From: Pseudolysinimonas_A sp041984585
Lineage (GTDB): Bacteria > Actinomycetota > Actinomycetes > Actinomycetales > Microbacteriaceae
Direction: 5' to 3'
DNA length: 64,000 nucleotides
Assembly (NCBI GenBank): GCA_041984585.1
Contig: JBHIXX010000006.1
Location: 25,719 to 89,718, forward strand
The position numbers and the translations under genes were made by a program. Every line of letters begins with the position of its first letter. Within the stretch, counting starts at the first letter, position 1. The notes below the pieces were generated by a model. That model was not told where the DNA came from. It made no database searches and saw only the letters and a program-made list of their open reading frames with translations. This document shows positions 1 to 9,213 of this stretch, piece after piece.

Positions 1-711
1 GTCGGCCCACTGCGCCTCGCCGTACGACCGCCCCAGACCGGAGTCGAGCATCCGCTTCAGGTAGCCGACGGCCCGCGCGCTGTTGTGCGCGATCTCGGCC
101 GCGAGCTCGCGCGCCGCGTCCTCCAGTTCGGGCTCGGGAACCGATCGGGTGACGAAGCCCCGGGTCACTGCCTCGGCGCCCGTGACGGCGCGGCCCGCGA
201 TCAGCATCTCGCGCGCCCCGGTGATCCCGAGCCGCCGGACGTATCGCTGGACCTCGCCGGAACCGGGGATCAACCCGAAGGCGGCATGGGTATCGCGGAA
301 GATCGCGTCGTCCGCCGCGACGATGAAGTCGCAGCACAGCGCGAGGTGCAGACCGCCGGTAAGCGCGTGGCCCTGCACGACGGCGACGACCGGCACGGGC
401 AGCTCGCCGAGCTGCTCCCAGAGCCGCGCGGCACCGAGCCCCGCGTCGGAAGTCTTCGGCAGATCGGGATTGTGGACCGCTCCGAGGTCGGCACCGGCGC
501 AGAACGACGGGCCTTCACCGCGCAGCAGGATGACGCGCGCACCCCGATCGCCGACCGCGTGATCCAGCGCATCCGAGATCTGTTCCAGGATCGCGACGGT
601 GAGCGCGTTGCGACGTTCCGGACGGCACATGACCACCTCGACGATGCCGTCCGCGAGGCTCCGGACGACGACGAGCTGCTCACCGGACGGATTCTCGATC
701 CGGGTCACCAC
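1..711 (-). CDS. enoyl-CoA hydratase/isomerase-family (crotonase) protein, 3' end outside window
   Basis: Crotonase-fold protein acting on an acyl-CoA; 237 codons are visible and the C-terminus lies beyond the left edge. The oxyanion-hole segment FCAGADL is at residues 70-76. The two catalytic glutamates of true hydratases are absent: the first position is His122 (GGLHLAL) and the second His142 (THAAFG). Simple hydration is therefore doubtful; isomerase, hydrolase or lyase chemistry is possible. The GTG start at 711 has GGAGG about 7 nt upstream and overlaps the stop of the upstream SDR gene by 7 nt, so the two are co-translated. Last visible gene of the long leftward catabolic operon. Family is sure, reaction is not. 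Confidence 0.88.
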   Translation of the reverse strand, partial: MVTRIENPSGEQLVVVRSLADGIVEVVMCRPERRNALTVAILEQISDALDHAVGDRGARVILLRGEGPSFCAGADLGAVHNPDLPKTSDAGLGAARLWEQLGELPVPVVAVVQGHALTGGLHLALCCDFIVAADDAIFRDTHAAFGLIPGSGEVQRYVRRLGITGAREMLIAGRAVTGAEAVTRGFVTRSVPEPELEDAARELAAEIAHNSARAVGYLKRMLDSGLGRSYGEAQWAD

Positions 712-1463
712 GGTCGCCCTCCGTTCACGATCAGCAACTCTCCGGTGGTGTAGCTCGCGGCGGGACTCGCGAGATAGACCGCGGCGCCCGCGATCTCCTC
801 GGGGCGGGCGACCCGCCCCATCGGCACCGTCGGGACGATCGCGCGGTGGGCGTCGTTGCGGGGCTCGCCGTCCTCGCTCACCAGACCCGGGCAGAGCGCA
901 TTCACCCGCACGTCCGGGGCACACTCGACGGCGAGGAAGCGGGTCAGCATCCAGAGGGCGGACTTGCTCACGCCGTAGGGCCCGAGATTCGGCGTCGGCT
1001 GCAGGCCCGAACCGGAGACGAGGTTGATCACGGCGCCCGTCGGCGACTCGCGCAGCTTCGGCATCAGCTCGCGACACAGCCGCAGCGGGGCCCAGAGGTT
1101 GGTGGCGAACACCTCCGCCCAGACGTCGTCGGGGGCCTCCAGAAGCGGTGCCGGCCGCCCCGTGGTGTGTGCGTTGTTGACGAGGATGTCGAGCGGAAGA
1201 CCGCGCAGCTCGTCGACGACGGCGTCGAGACCGACCGGGGTGGAGACGTCGGCGGCGATCGTCGTCACCTGCACTCCGCTCGCCAGGCGGATGGATGCGG
1301 CCGTCGCGGAGAGCCGCTCCGGGTCGCGAGCGACCAACGCGAGGTCGGCGCCCGCGTCGGCGAAGGCGACCGCGATCGCCCGACCGACGTTGCGGCTTGC
1401 GCCCGTGATGAGCGCCGTCCGACCGTCGAGTCGGAACGACGGCGGTGCGGGGGAATCGACCAT
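705..1463 (-). CDS. SDR-family NAD(P)-dependent oxidoreductase
   Basis: Classical short-chain dehydrogenase of 252 aa. The cofactor-binding TGASRNVG is at residues 20-27, NNA at 96-98, and the catalytic Ser150, Tyr163 and Lys167 (YGVSK) are all present. In this operon it probably oxidises a hydroxyacyl-CoA or an alicyclic alcohol during breakdown of the imported acid. The ATG at 1463 has GGAGG six bases upstream; longer readings toward 1724 give only arginine-rich sequence without a ribosome-binding site. It lies 32 nt downstream of the MaoC gene and overlaps the following crotonase start. Fold and chemistry are secure; the substrate is unknown. Confidence 0.93.
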   Translation of the reverse strand: MVDSPAPPSFRLDGRTALITGASRNVGRAIAVAFADAGADLALVARDPERLSATAASIRLASGVQVTTIAADVSTPVGLDAVVDELRGLPLDILVNNAHTTGRPAPLLEAPDDVWAEVFATNLWAPLRLCRELMPKLRESPTGAVINLVSGSGLQPTPNLGPYGVSKSALWMLTRFLAVECAPDVRVNALCPGLVSEDGEPRNDAHRAIVPTVPMGRVARPEEIAGAAVYLASPAASYTTGELLIVNGGRPW

Positions 1464-1495
1464 GGGACCTCCAGAGTTGCGATGGATGGCGCGGA

Positions 1496-2338
1496 TCAGC
1501 CGCCGAGATCGGGAGCCAGGTCGAGCCGGCCGTTCGCGTGCACCCGGCGATCGCCGACCCGGGTCTCGAAATGCACCGTGTCGCCGGCACGGACGGCGCT
1601 CACGATGAGCTCCTCCCCGGGGACCACGGGGGCGACGAACCGGACATCGACCCCGCGGATCGCGCCCCACCGTCGCCCGGCCAGGTCGCGCGCGACACGA
1701 TGCACGACCATGCCGAGCGCGCACAACCCGTGCAGGATCGGACGGTCGAAGCCGACCGCGCGGGCGGCATCCGGATCGAGGTGGAGCGGATTCTGGTCCC
1801 CGGTCTGCGCGTAGAGCACGGCTTGACTCTCGAGCGTCGGAACCCGCACCTCGGTCGGCTCGCCGTTCGGAAGCGAACTCGGTTCGGGTGCCGCGAACGG
1901 CGAGCCGACCGAGGCTCCGCGGATCACGCTCGTCACGACGTTGCGGGCGACCATGCGCCCAGACTCGTCATGGCTCGTCGTCTCACGACGCACCAGCACG
2001 CCGCTACGCACGTCGCCGATCTCGAGGATCCGCGACCGACTCGTCCCGGACGCCGTCGACGGCAGCGGGCCGGGGAGTTCGAGAGTGTGGCCCGCGTAGA
2101 GTACGTCGAGCGGGTCGTAGGCGAGTCCGGGCAGCGCGACGCTGCGGAGACTGTGCGCATCCGCCAGCAGCGTCGCGAACGTCCCGAGCGCCCGCGGGTC
2201 GTGCTCGCGAACCAGGTCCAGGTCGTCGCGATCCATCACATCGACAGGGGCACCGACGGCGAGCGCATAGCGCCGCACCTCCGCCGGCCCCCAGCTCCAC
2301 GTCACCGGTGGGAAGTCGGGTTGTTCGATCACGGTCAT
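1496..2338 (-). CDS. MaoC-like / hydratase-2-type dehydratase
   Basis: 280-aa protein with a double hot-dog arrangement. The N-terminal half is a degenerate MaoC repeat; the C-terminal half carries the hydratase-2 signature with Asp181, Asn183 and His186 (DQNPLHLD) followed by HG at 203-204. This family hydrates trans-2-enoyl-CoA to (R)-3-hydroxyacyl-CoA. It gives the operon a second hydration route beside the crotonases, usual where bulky or branched acyl-CoAs are degraded. The ATG at 2338 shares one base with the TGA of the MFS gene (TGATG), so translation is coupled. The stop is 1496-1498. Confidence 0.88.
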   Translation of the reverse strand: MTVIEQPDFPPVTWSWGPAEVRRYALAVGAPVDVMDRDDLDLVREHDPRALGTFATLLADAHSLRSVALPGLAYDPLDVLYAGHTLELPGPLPSTASGTSRSRILEIGDVRSGVLVRRETTSHDESGRMVARNVVTSVIRGASVGSPFAAPEPSSLPNGEPTEVRVPTLESQAVLYAQTGDQNPLHLDPDAARAVGFDRPILHGLCALGMVVHRVARDLAGRRWGAIRGVDVRFVAPVVPGEELIVSAVRAGDTVHFETRVGDRRVHANGRLDLAPDLGG

Positions 2339-3552
2339 CAGGACGCCACCTCCGGGGCTTGCGCGAGGATCTCCGACGTGCGGCGGTTGAGCGAACGCCC
2401 GAACAGCAGCGCCGCGGCGATCGCCAAGACGAGCACGACGGCCTGGAACAGCCAGCCGAGCGCGTAGCCGCCCAACTCGACGAGGCCTCCGAACGCTAGC
2501 GGACCGAGCGCGAGCCCGACGAAGAAGCCCCGGAGCATGCGCGAGGCGGAGATCCCCACGGCGTTGCGTCGCACGTTGCGCATGATCGTCACCATCCCCA
2601 GCGCGTTCCAGCCGACGATTGACAGCCCCCCGAGCATCGCGGCGGGCCACATGAGCCAGGTCGCCAACGGCGCGAGCAGACACAGGATGGCCGACAGCGC
2701 GCCGATCGCTCCGAGGAGCCCGAGCAGGCGCCCGGGCGGGACCCCGCTTTCGCTCAGGCGCGCCCAGACGACGCGCGCGACGACCGAGGCGATCGCGAAC
2801 GCCGCGAACACCAGTCCCGCCAGGACTTCGTTGTATCCGAGCGAATGTGCGTAGATCACATAGAAGCCGTTGCAGATGCCGGTGGCGACTCCGAGCAGCA
2901 GGGCGTAGCGGGAGATCCACCCCAACCACCGCAGCCGACGCGGCTCAAGGTGCTCCCCCTCTGGTTCGAGTTCGAGCACGGCGCGCGACGAGCGGCGGGC
3001 CGCGAGCACGGTCGCGACCGCCAGGACAGGCACCACCGCCGCAGCGAGCGAGGCGAGGTGCCAGCCGAGCAGGACCGCGAGCCCCGGGAGGACCACCCCG
3101 AGATAGAGCCCGGCACCGGTCGCGCCGGACTGCTTGACTCCCGTGGCGAAGGCGCGCGAATCGGGCGGGATGCGGTGCGCGATCATCCCGTTGCTGCCCG
3201 GATTCGCGGCGGCCATCGCGACACCCGCGAACACCGCCGACACCACGAGCGCGGGCAACACGAAGCTCGCGGCCAGCAGCAGCGTCGCCAGGAGCGAGCA
3301 GATGGATCCCGCGATCACGACGAACATCGGATCGACCCGATCCGAGATCCGTCCGATCGGTCCGCTCGAGATCGCCGCGACGGTGTACAGGCCGCCGAAG
3401 AGCAGACCCATGGCACCTGCGCTCAGATGCAGGTCGGAGACCAGGAACGGCGACAGGGTCGCGTAGGAGTACGTGCCGGTCGCACCCGTCGCCATCGCCA
3501 GCGAGAGCGAGGAGATCAGAAGGGGCCCGCCGTTGCGGGACTCGCGCGCCAT
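2338..3552 (-). CDS. major facilitator superfamily (MFS) transporter
   Basis: 404-aa hydrophobic protein with about 12 predicted membrane spans and a short charged central loop near residues 190-215. The cytoplasmic loop between helices 2 and 3 reads GRISDRVD, a fair match to the MFS motif with Gly, Asp and Arg. Within a catabolic operon it most likely moves the carboxylic acid substrate or exports an intermediate. Its start is 1 nt past the stop of the CoA-transferase upstream and its stop overlaps the MaoC start, so it is embedded in the same transcript. Substrate and direction cannot be read from sequence. Confidence 0.9.
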   Translation of the reverse strand: MARESRNGGPLLISSLSLAMATGATGTYSYATLSPFLVSDLHLSAGAMGLLFGGLYTVAAISSGPIGRISDRVDPMFVVIAGSICSLLATLLLAASFVLPALVVSAVFAGVAMAAANPGSNGMIAHRIPPDSRAFATGVKQSGATGAGLYLGVVLPGLAVLLGWHLASLAAAVVPVLAVATVLAARRSSRAVLELEPEGEHLEPRRLRWLGWISRYALLLGVATGICNGFYVIYAHSLGYNEVLAGLVFAAFAIASVVARVVWARLSESGVPPGRLLGLLGAIGALSAILCLLAPLATWLMWPAAMLGGLSIVGWNALGMVTIMRNVRRNAVGISASRMLRGFFVGLALGPLAFGGLVELGGYALGWLFQAVVLVLAIAAALLFGRSLNRRTSEILAQAPEVAS

Positions 3553-3553
3553 C

Positions 3554-4777
3554 CTAGTGCGCTCGACGCGCGCGGAACGTCGCGCTCCGCCGCGACGACT
3601 CGCGCGTGGTGATCTCGTCGATCAGGGCCTGGTCAGCGCCGAGCTGGGGAGCCGTGCGGCGGGGCACACGGGGCGAACCGCTGATCTTGATCGGGTTGCC
3701 CGCCACGGTGAGCGTTCCGACGACCGGATCCTCGACGTCGATGAGCATCTCGCGGACGGCGACCTGCGGATCGTCGAAGAGCTGCGAGACGTCCTGGACG
3801 GGGCCTGCGGGGACGCCGGCGCTCGACAGTACCAAGGTCACGTCGTGCGCGGTCTTGTCGGATGCCCACTCCTCGATCAAGGGGCGTAGGACCGTCTCCT
3901 GATTCGCCGCGCGCGACAACCCGGTCGCCAGGTCCGGCGCATTCGCGAGGTCGTCGCGACCGATCGCGGTGCAAAACTTTCGCCAGATCGCGTCGCTCGC
4001 GATCCCGATCGCGACCCAGCCGTCGCTCGTGCGGAACGCGCCATACGGCGCCGAGGTGGGGCTCAGTCCGCGCCGCGGGAGCTGGCCGAAGTGGGAGACG
4101 TGGCCGATCAGCTGCTCGTTCATCGCCACCATGGCGTCGTACATCGCGGTGTCGACGTGCTGACCCTCCCCGGAGATCTCGACGGCGCGCAGCGCCAGCA
4201 CGACGCCGAACGCGGCGAGCATGCCGGCGAGCTGGTCCGCGATCGGCGACCCGAGATACATCGGCGGGTCGCCCTCCTCGCCGACCCGGAGCATCGCCCC
4301 GCTCATCGCCTGCGCGACGATGTCGAACGCGGGCAGATGCATGTACGGACCCGGCGGCAGCACGTCGCCGTGGCCGAACCCGGAGATCGTGGCGTAGACG
4401 AGTCGCGGATTCCGCTCACGCAGCACCTCCCACCCGAGCCCGAGCCGCTCCATCGCGCCCGGGCGCAGATTCTCCCAGACGACATCCGCCTTCTCGACGA
4501 GCCGCAGGAAGGTCTCCCGCCCCTCCGAGGACTTCAGGTCGAGCACGACGCTGCGCTTGTTGCGGTTCACCCGGAGGAAGGCATAGCTCATCGCCCCGTC
4601 TTCCGACGTATAGTTCGGGGTCGCGACGCGATAGCCGTCACCCTCCGGCGGCTCGACCTTGACCACCTCTGCCCCGAAATCCCCGAGGATCATGCTGCCG
4701 TAGGGGCCCGAGAGGAAGTTCTCGATCGCGAGAACCGTGATCCCCGAGAGCGGCCCCGTCGCCTCCGACGCGTTCAC
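3554..4777 (-). CDS. CaiB/BaiF family III CoA-transferase
   Basis: 407-aa family III CoA-transferase, which moves CoA from an acyl-CoA donor to a free acid through an aspartyl-CoA thioester. The catalytic Asp is Asp214 in VDTAMYD; the N-terminal Rossmann part has GDFGAEVVKVE at about 32-42 and the NRNKRSVVLDL segment near 71-81. It is a clear paralogue of the transferase at 10385-11602, sharing DVEDP/DVPDP and the VAGNP segment near the C-terminus. The GTG start at 4777 has GGGAG upstream and overlaps the LLM-oxidoreductase stop by 4 nt (GTGA). Likely activates a substrate or intermediate. Confidence 0.93.
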   Translation of the reverse strand: MNASEATGPLSGITVLAIENFLSGPYGSMILGDFGAEVVKVEPPEGDGYRVATPNYTSEDGAMSYAFLRVNRNKRSVVLDLKSSEGRETFLRLVEKADVVWENLRPGAMERLGLGWEVLRERNPRLVYATISGFGHGDVLPPGPYMHLPAFDIVAQAMSGAMLRVGEEGDPPMYLGSPIADQLAGMLAAFGVVLALRAVEISGEGQHVDTAMYDAMVAMNEQLIGHVSHFGQLPRRGLSPTSAPYGAFRTSDGWVAIGIASDAIWRKFCTAIGRDDLANAPDLATGLSRAANQETVLRPLIEEWASDKTAHDVTLVLSSAGVPAGPVQDVSQLFDDPQVAVREMLIDVEDPVVGTLTVAGNPIKISGSPRVPRRTAPQLGADQALIDEITTRESSRRSATFRARRAH

Positions 4778-5712
4778 GTCTTCTCCCTTCCTGCACGCAT
4801 CCAGCCGACCGAGATCTCCCCGGCCGATTCGAGCGATGCCAACAGATTCTCCGGCGCGGCGAGCGGTCGCACGACGACATCCGTCGCCCCGGCCTCGACG
4901 TACTCCAGCAGGCGCGCGCGGACCGCCTCGACCGATCCGTAGGGCACCGTCCGGTCCACCGTCGCGGTCATGTCCCGGTGGTACTGGGCCGAGAGGTACT
5001 CGATCGCCCGTTCGCGCGCCGCGGTGGCGTTCGGGTCGAGGTACACGAAGACGTGGGCGATGACCCGTGACGTGCGGTCCGGGGCGAGCTCGGCGAGTCG
5101 GGCGACGCCCGCGGCGACGCGCTCCGGGTGCATCAGGTAGGGCATCCATCCGTCACCGAGGGTCGCCGCGCGGCGCAGCCCGACCTCCGAGCGACCGCCG
5201 ACGATCACCGGGATGTCCCCACGCACCGGCGTCGGAAGCACCCTCGCGGCGTCGAAGTCGAAGTCGGCATCGTGGCGATCGACCTCGGCACCGCTCCAGA
5301 ACTCGCGCAGCAGCCGGATCGTGGTGTCGGCACGCGGCCCACGTCGACGCAGCGGCACGCCCGCCGAGGTGAAGTCGGCCTCGAACTCGCCGCCCACGCC
5401 GATCCCGAGGATCACCCGCCCACCGCTCAGGTAGTCGAGCGAGGCGAACGCCCGGGCGGTCGCCGCCGGCGCACGCAAGGGCAGCAGGTAGACCCCGGTG
5501 GCGAGACCGATCCTCGTGGTTCGAGCAGAGACCGCGGACAGCAGTGCGACCGGGTCGAGCAGCGGGTGCGACCACGACACGTGGTCGTTGACCCAGTAGT
5601 GATCGAACCCGAGCTCCTCCGCTCGGCGGCCGTACTCGAGCACCTCTGCGGCGGAGGGGAAGCCCAGGGTGCCCGGGCCGAACCCGACCCCGAGCGCCGA
5701 GCCGGTGGTCAT
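4774..5712 (-). CDS. LLM-class (luciferase-like) flavin-dependent oxidoreductase
   Basis: 312-aa TIM-barrel protein of the bacterial luciferase-like superfamily, which uses FMN or F420. The family segment GGRVILGIGVGGEFEADF lies near residues 107-124, and NDHVSW near 42-47 is a typical cofactor-side loop. In a beta-oxidation operon it may perform an F420-dependent oxidation/reduction or a monooxygenation of a ring intermediate. Other F420-type genes occur in this window (fgd at 35045), so the cofactor is plausibly available. ATG at 5712 and stop at 4774 make 4-nt overlaps with both neighbours. Cofactor and substrate remain inferred. Confidence 0.9.
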   Translation of the reverse strand: MTTGSALGVGFGPGTLGFPSAAEVLEYGRRAEELGFDHYWVNDHVSWSHPLLDPVALLSAVSARTTRIGLATGVYLLPLRAPAATARAFASLDYLSGGRVILGIGVGGEFEADFTSAGVPLRRRGPRADTTIRLLREFWSGAEVDRHDADFDFDAARVLPTPVRGDIPVIVGGRSEVGLRRAATLGDGWMPYLMHPERVAAGVARLAELAPDRTSRVIAHVFVYLDPNATAARERAIEYLSAQYHRDMTATVDRTVPYGSVEAVRARLLEYVEAGATDVVVRPLAAPENLLASLESAGEISVGWMRAGREKT

Positions 5713-6881
5713 CGGACGACACCCGACTCGAGGAGCCGTTGGATCTCCGCCTCGCTGAACCCGGCGGCGGACATGACCTCGCGGGTGTGCGCCCCGAGGC
5801 CCGGGGCAGGGGCCGTGGGCAGGTCCGGCGTGTCGGCGAACTTGAACGGCGAGCGGATCCGATCGTGGGCCCCGGGGCCGCCGAGGAGACCGCGGGCACG
5901 GAAGTGGGAGTCGTCGAGGGCGGCCTCGATGCTGTGGCACGGCGCCGCGGGGATCCCGCCGGCGCGGAAGATCTCGAACCACTCGTCGACCCCGCGGGTC
6001 GCGATGATGCCGCGCAGGCGCCCGTCGAGTTCCGCGAAGGCGTCGGGATCGTGCTGCCGGCCGACGTCCTCGCGCAGTTCCAGAACGGTGCAGAGGCGCT
6101 CCCAGAAGACCGGCTCGAGGCAGCCGAGGCTGAGCCACTCCCCGTCCGCCGTCGGGTACACGCCGTAGCCCGGGATGCCGCCCGTGACGGGCAGACCGTC
6201 CGGAACGGGGTCGGACCCCGTGGCGAGGAACCACTGGGCACGCGTCTGCTGCCAGTAGAGCGCACCCTCGGCCATGCTGAGATCGAGGTAGTCGCCCGTC
6301 CCGCTCACCGAGCGGCGCACGAGCGCCGCGAGGATCCCGGAGACGGCGAGCAGAGCGCCGCCGCCGATGTCGGCGATCGGCAACCACGGGATGCGGGGAG
6401 CGTCGCGCCCCCCGAAGTAGCGCAGGATGCCGGCGAGCGCCTGATAGTTGATGTCGTGCCCGGGGAGGTCGGCATACGGGCCGTCCTGCCCGTAGCCGGA
6501 GATCGAGACGTAGACCAGACCGGGGTTCACGGCGCGCAGATCGCTCGGGCCGATGCCGAGGTCGTCGACGAGCCCCGGGCGGAACCCCTCGAGGACCACG
6601 TCGTAGTCCGCGGCGAGTCGCCGGATGAGGTCACGGCCTTCCTCGGCCTTGAGATCGACCGCGATCGAGCGCTTGTTGCGATTGATCATGCCGAATCGGT
6701 ACGCCTCCCCGGACTCGGCCCGCGGAGCGCTCGCACGCTCCGGGTCGCCGCCGCGCGGATGCTCGACCTTGAGGACCTCGGCGCCGAGGTCGGCCAGCAC
6801 CATCGTCGCGAACGGTCCCGGGAGGATCCGCGTGAGATCCAGGACGCGGATCCCGGCCAGCGGTGCGTCAGTCGAGGTCAT
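5709..6881 (-). CDS. CaiB/BaiF family protein, alpha-methylacyl-CoA racemase type
   Basis: 390-aa family III protein whose motifs fit alpha-methylacyl-CoA racemase better than a transferase. It has GHDINYQALAG at residues 141-151 with the candidate catalytic His142, Glu205 in SMAEGAL where transferases carry Asp, and the C-terminal TADGEWLSLGCLEP segment. Racemases of this kind convert (2R)-methylacyl-CoA to the 2S form that acyl-CoA dehydrogenases accept. This points to an alpha-methyl-branched or terpenoid/steroid-like substrate. I use the ATG at 6881 because AGGAG stands 5 nt upstream; an in-frame ATG at 6899 overlapping the previous stop is the alternative. Confidence 0.9.
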   Translation of the reverse strand: MTSTDAPLAGIRVLDLTRILPGPFATMVLADLGAEVLKVEHPRGGDPERASAPRAESGEAYRFGMINRNKRSIAVDLKAEEGRDLIRRLAADYDVVLEGFRPGLVDDLGIGPSDLRAVNPGLVYVSISGYGQDGPYADLPGHDINYQALAGILRYFGGRDAPRIPWLPIADIGGGALLAVSGILAALVRRSVSGTGDYLDLSMAEGALYWQQTRAQWFLATGSDPVPDGLPVTGGIPGYGVYPTADGEWLSLGCLEPVFWERLCTVLELREDVGRQHDPDAFAELDGRLRGIIATRGVDEWFEIFRAGGIPAAPCHSIEAALDDSHFRARGLLGGPGAHDRIRSPFKFADTPDLPTAPAPGLGAHTREVMSAAGFSEAEIQRLLESGVVR

Positions 6882-6895
6882 CGGGGCTCCTGTCG

Positions 6896-8110
6896 TCATG
6901 TCAGGACCCCCGCGGCGCGCAGGTCCAGGATCTCATCGGGGTCAAGGCCGCCGATCTCGCGCAGCACCTCGTCGGTGTCGGCCCCGAGCAGCGGGGCGGG
7001 GCCCGCGAGACTCCCGGGGGTCCGGGTCAGATGCGGAGTCGGTGCGGTGTAGACGCTCTTGCCCATCACCGGGTGGTCCAGCCACTGCACCGCTCCGGCG
7101 CTCACCAGGCCCCCGACGTCGTCGAGCAGCTCATCAGCGGTGCGAACCGGCGAGGCGGCGATGCGGGCTGCGACGAGCGCCGCGGCGAGCTCGTCGGCGT
7201 CGCGGTCGGCCGTCCACGCGGCGATCGCGCGCTCGATCTCGTCCTCGTGCGCCTTCCGGCCCGCGAGGCGGGCGTAGTCCGGTACGCGCAGCGCGGGGAG
7301 GTCGCAGATCGCGGTGAAGGCGGCCCAGCGCTCGTCGTCCATCACGGAGATCGCGATCCAGCGGTCGTGACCGCGGGTCGGGAAGACCCCGTGCGGTGCG
7401 GCATGCGGGATGCGGTTGCCGCTGCGATGCGGCGTCCGCCCGGTGTCGGCCATCTCGATCGCGGGTCCGATGACGTTGAGGGTGGATTCGAGCTGCGAAA
7501 GCTCGATCCGCTGCCCGTCGCCGGTCGCGTCGCGGTGCAGCACGGCGGCGAGGATGGCCACCACGGCGTGCATCGGGTTCGGCACGTGGTCGGGGTAGTT
7601 GGTCCCCGTTCCGACCGGCTCGCGATCGGGGTAGCCGCACAGCTCGTGCAGCCCGCACAGCGCGACCAGGGTCGCTCCGAATCCGGAGAAGGTCGCGTGC
7701 GGGCCGGATTCGCCCTGCATCGGCATGGCGAGATAGATGAGATCCGGCCGGACGGTGATCAGGTCCTCGTACCCCAACCGCCACTTCTCCATGGTTCCGG
7801 GGCGGAAGCTCTGGGTGCAGACGTCGGATCGTGCGGCAAGGCGCAGGACGACCTCCCGCGCCCGCGGATGACTCATGTCGAGCGCGACGCTGCGCTTGCC
7901 CGCGTTCCGATCGGCGAAGTATCCGGATCGCTCGAGGGGCGCGTCGCCCGGGGCGAAGGGCGCCGTGCGGCGCAGCGGGTCGGGCCGGGTGGCCGACTCG
8001 ATCTTGATCACCTCCGCACCGAACTCCGCGAGGATCTTGGTGCCGATCGGACCGGCACCCACCCAGGTGAAGTCGAGCACGCGGAGACCCGCGAGCGGTG
8101 CCGCGGTCAC
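6896..8110 (-). CDS. CaiB/BaiF family CoA-transferase
   Basis: 404-aa family III protein with the typical N-terminal AEFGAEVIKIES segment (about 28-39), GKRSVALDM near 71-79, and Glu208 in the LSQLESTL segment at the usual nucleophile position. Members with Glu there are common but their chemistry is less studied than the Asp enzymes. It overlaps the shorter family member at 8107 by 4 nt, with this gene downstream. Together they could form a two-subunit CoA-transferase, as seen with benzylsuccinate CoA-transferase BbsEF; that is a suggestion from adjacency only. GTG start at 8110. Confidence 0.91.
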   Translation of the reverse strand: MTAAPLAGLRVLDFTWVGAGPIGTKILAEFGAEVIKIESATRPDPLRRTAPFAPGDAPLERSGYFADRNAGKRSVALDMSHPRAREVVLRLAARSDVCTQSFRPGTMEKWRLGYEDLITVRPDLIYLAMPMQGESGPHATFSGFGATLVALCGLHELCGYPDREPVGTGTNYPDHVPNPMHAVVAILAAVLHRDATGDGQRIELSQLESTLNVIGPAIEMADTGRTPHRSGNRIPHAAPHGVFPTRGHDRWIAISVMDDERWAAFTAICDLPALRVPDYARLAGRKAHEDEIERAIAAWTADRDADELAAALVAARIAASPVRTADELLDDVGGLVSAGAVQWLDHPVMGKSVYTAPTPHLTRTPGSLAGPAPLLGADTDEVLREIGGLDPDEILDLRAAGVLT

Positions 8111-9213
8111 AGGGTCACCCCGGTCGGTTCGAGCAAACTCCACGGCGTGGCGGAGAGCCGGTACGGTGCGCCGACCAGTCGCCGATCGCCCTCGCGCACG
8201 AAGAAGTCCCGCGCGGCGAGGTGCTCGCTCGCCAACAGATCCTCGGGGCTGTTCACCGGGCAGACCGCGATGTTGCGCCGCTGGGCCTCGACGTAGAGAT
8301 CGGCTTTCGTCCGCGCGGCGGCGAAGTCCTCGAAGATCCGGCGGAATGCGACCTGCGCGTCGGGAGTGCGGCGGAACTCGTGATCGGTCCACTGTGGGTC
8401 GTGCAGCATCTCGGCACCGTCGACACCCGCCTCATCGAACCAGGCGAGCAGGTTCGACCAGCCCTGTGCGGTGCTGAGGCGTCCGACCATGACGTAGACG
8501 AACCCGTCGGCGCACGCGTAGACGCCCGTCCCGGCCTCCTGGTACCCCGCCCCCACCCGGCGGCGCACGACGCCCTCGAGGTCGCTGAACTGCAGGGCGT
8601 TCTCCAGAGCGGTCGCCACCGACTCCTGGACGCTGACGCGCACCTCCTGCCCCTGGCCCGACTGGCGGCGGGTCCGCACCGCGAGCAGACCGCCCACGGC
8701 GGCGTACAGGCTGGCCATGCGCAGGCTCTGATCTCCGAAAGCGCGGGTCGGAGCGCGATCGGGCCAGCCGCCGAGAGCGAGGAACCCGCCCGCCGCGCTC
8801 GACACGAGGTCGGTCGCGGGATCCCCGGCGCGGACCCCCTCGACACCCCACGGACTGATCCGCACCCGGACGAGGTCGGCGCGCGCGGCGACCGGATCCC
8901 CGCTCGGCAGACCGACGACGGCGAGCACGTCCGGCGAGCCCGACTCGAGGGTGACGTCGCTCTCGGCGACGAGCGCGGCGATCGCCTCGGCGCGCGCTGC
9001 ATCCTCCTCGGGCAGCGGCACCTCGAACTTTCCGCGGTGCAGGTAGTCCTGCACGACCGGATCGGGGTCGATGTTCCAGTCCCGCGGAACCAGCGCATCG
9101 GGAAGCCGCGCCCTCACCACGCGGGCGCCCAGGCCGGCGTAGAGCCGGCCGGCGTAGGCGCCGCTGTCGTCGCCGATCTCGACGACGCGAAGCCCCTCGA
9201 GCGCCGCGCTCAC
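8107..9213 (-). CDS. CaiB/BaiF family protein (short, divergent)
   Basis: 368-aa family III protein, shorter than the usual 390-410. The N-terminal CoA-binding region is atypical: the usual ADxGAEVVKVE stretch reads AGLGARVVRARL (about 26-37) and the NRNKRS segment is replaced by HRGKFEVPL. The nucleophile position is Glu197 in VSVQES. These losses suggest a partner subunit rather than an independent transferase. It sits between an acyl-CoA dehydrogenase and a full-length family member with 4-nt GTGA overlaps on both sides. GTG start at 9213. Family membership is secure; independent activity is doubtful. Confidence 0.87.
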   Translation of the reverse strand: MSAALEGLRVVEIGDDSGAYAGRLYAGLGARVVRARLPDALVPRDWNIDPDPVVQDYLHRGKFEVPLPEEDAARAEAIAALVAESDVTLESGSPDVLAVVGLPSGDPVAARADLVRVRISPWGVEGVRAGDPATDLVSSAAGGFLALGGWPDRAPTRAFGDQSLRMASLYAAVGGLLAVRTRRQSGQGQEVRVSVQESVATALENALQFSDLEGVVRRRVGAGYQEAGTGVYACADGFVYVMVGRLSTAQGWSNLLAWFDEAGVDGAEMLHDPQWTDHEFRRTPDAQVAFRRIFEDFAAARTKADLYVEAQRRNIAVCPVNSPEDLLASEHLAARDFFVREGDRRLVGAPYRLSATPWSLLEPTGVTL

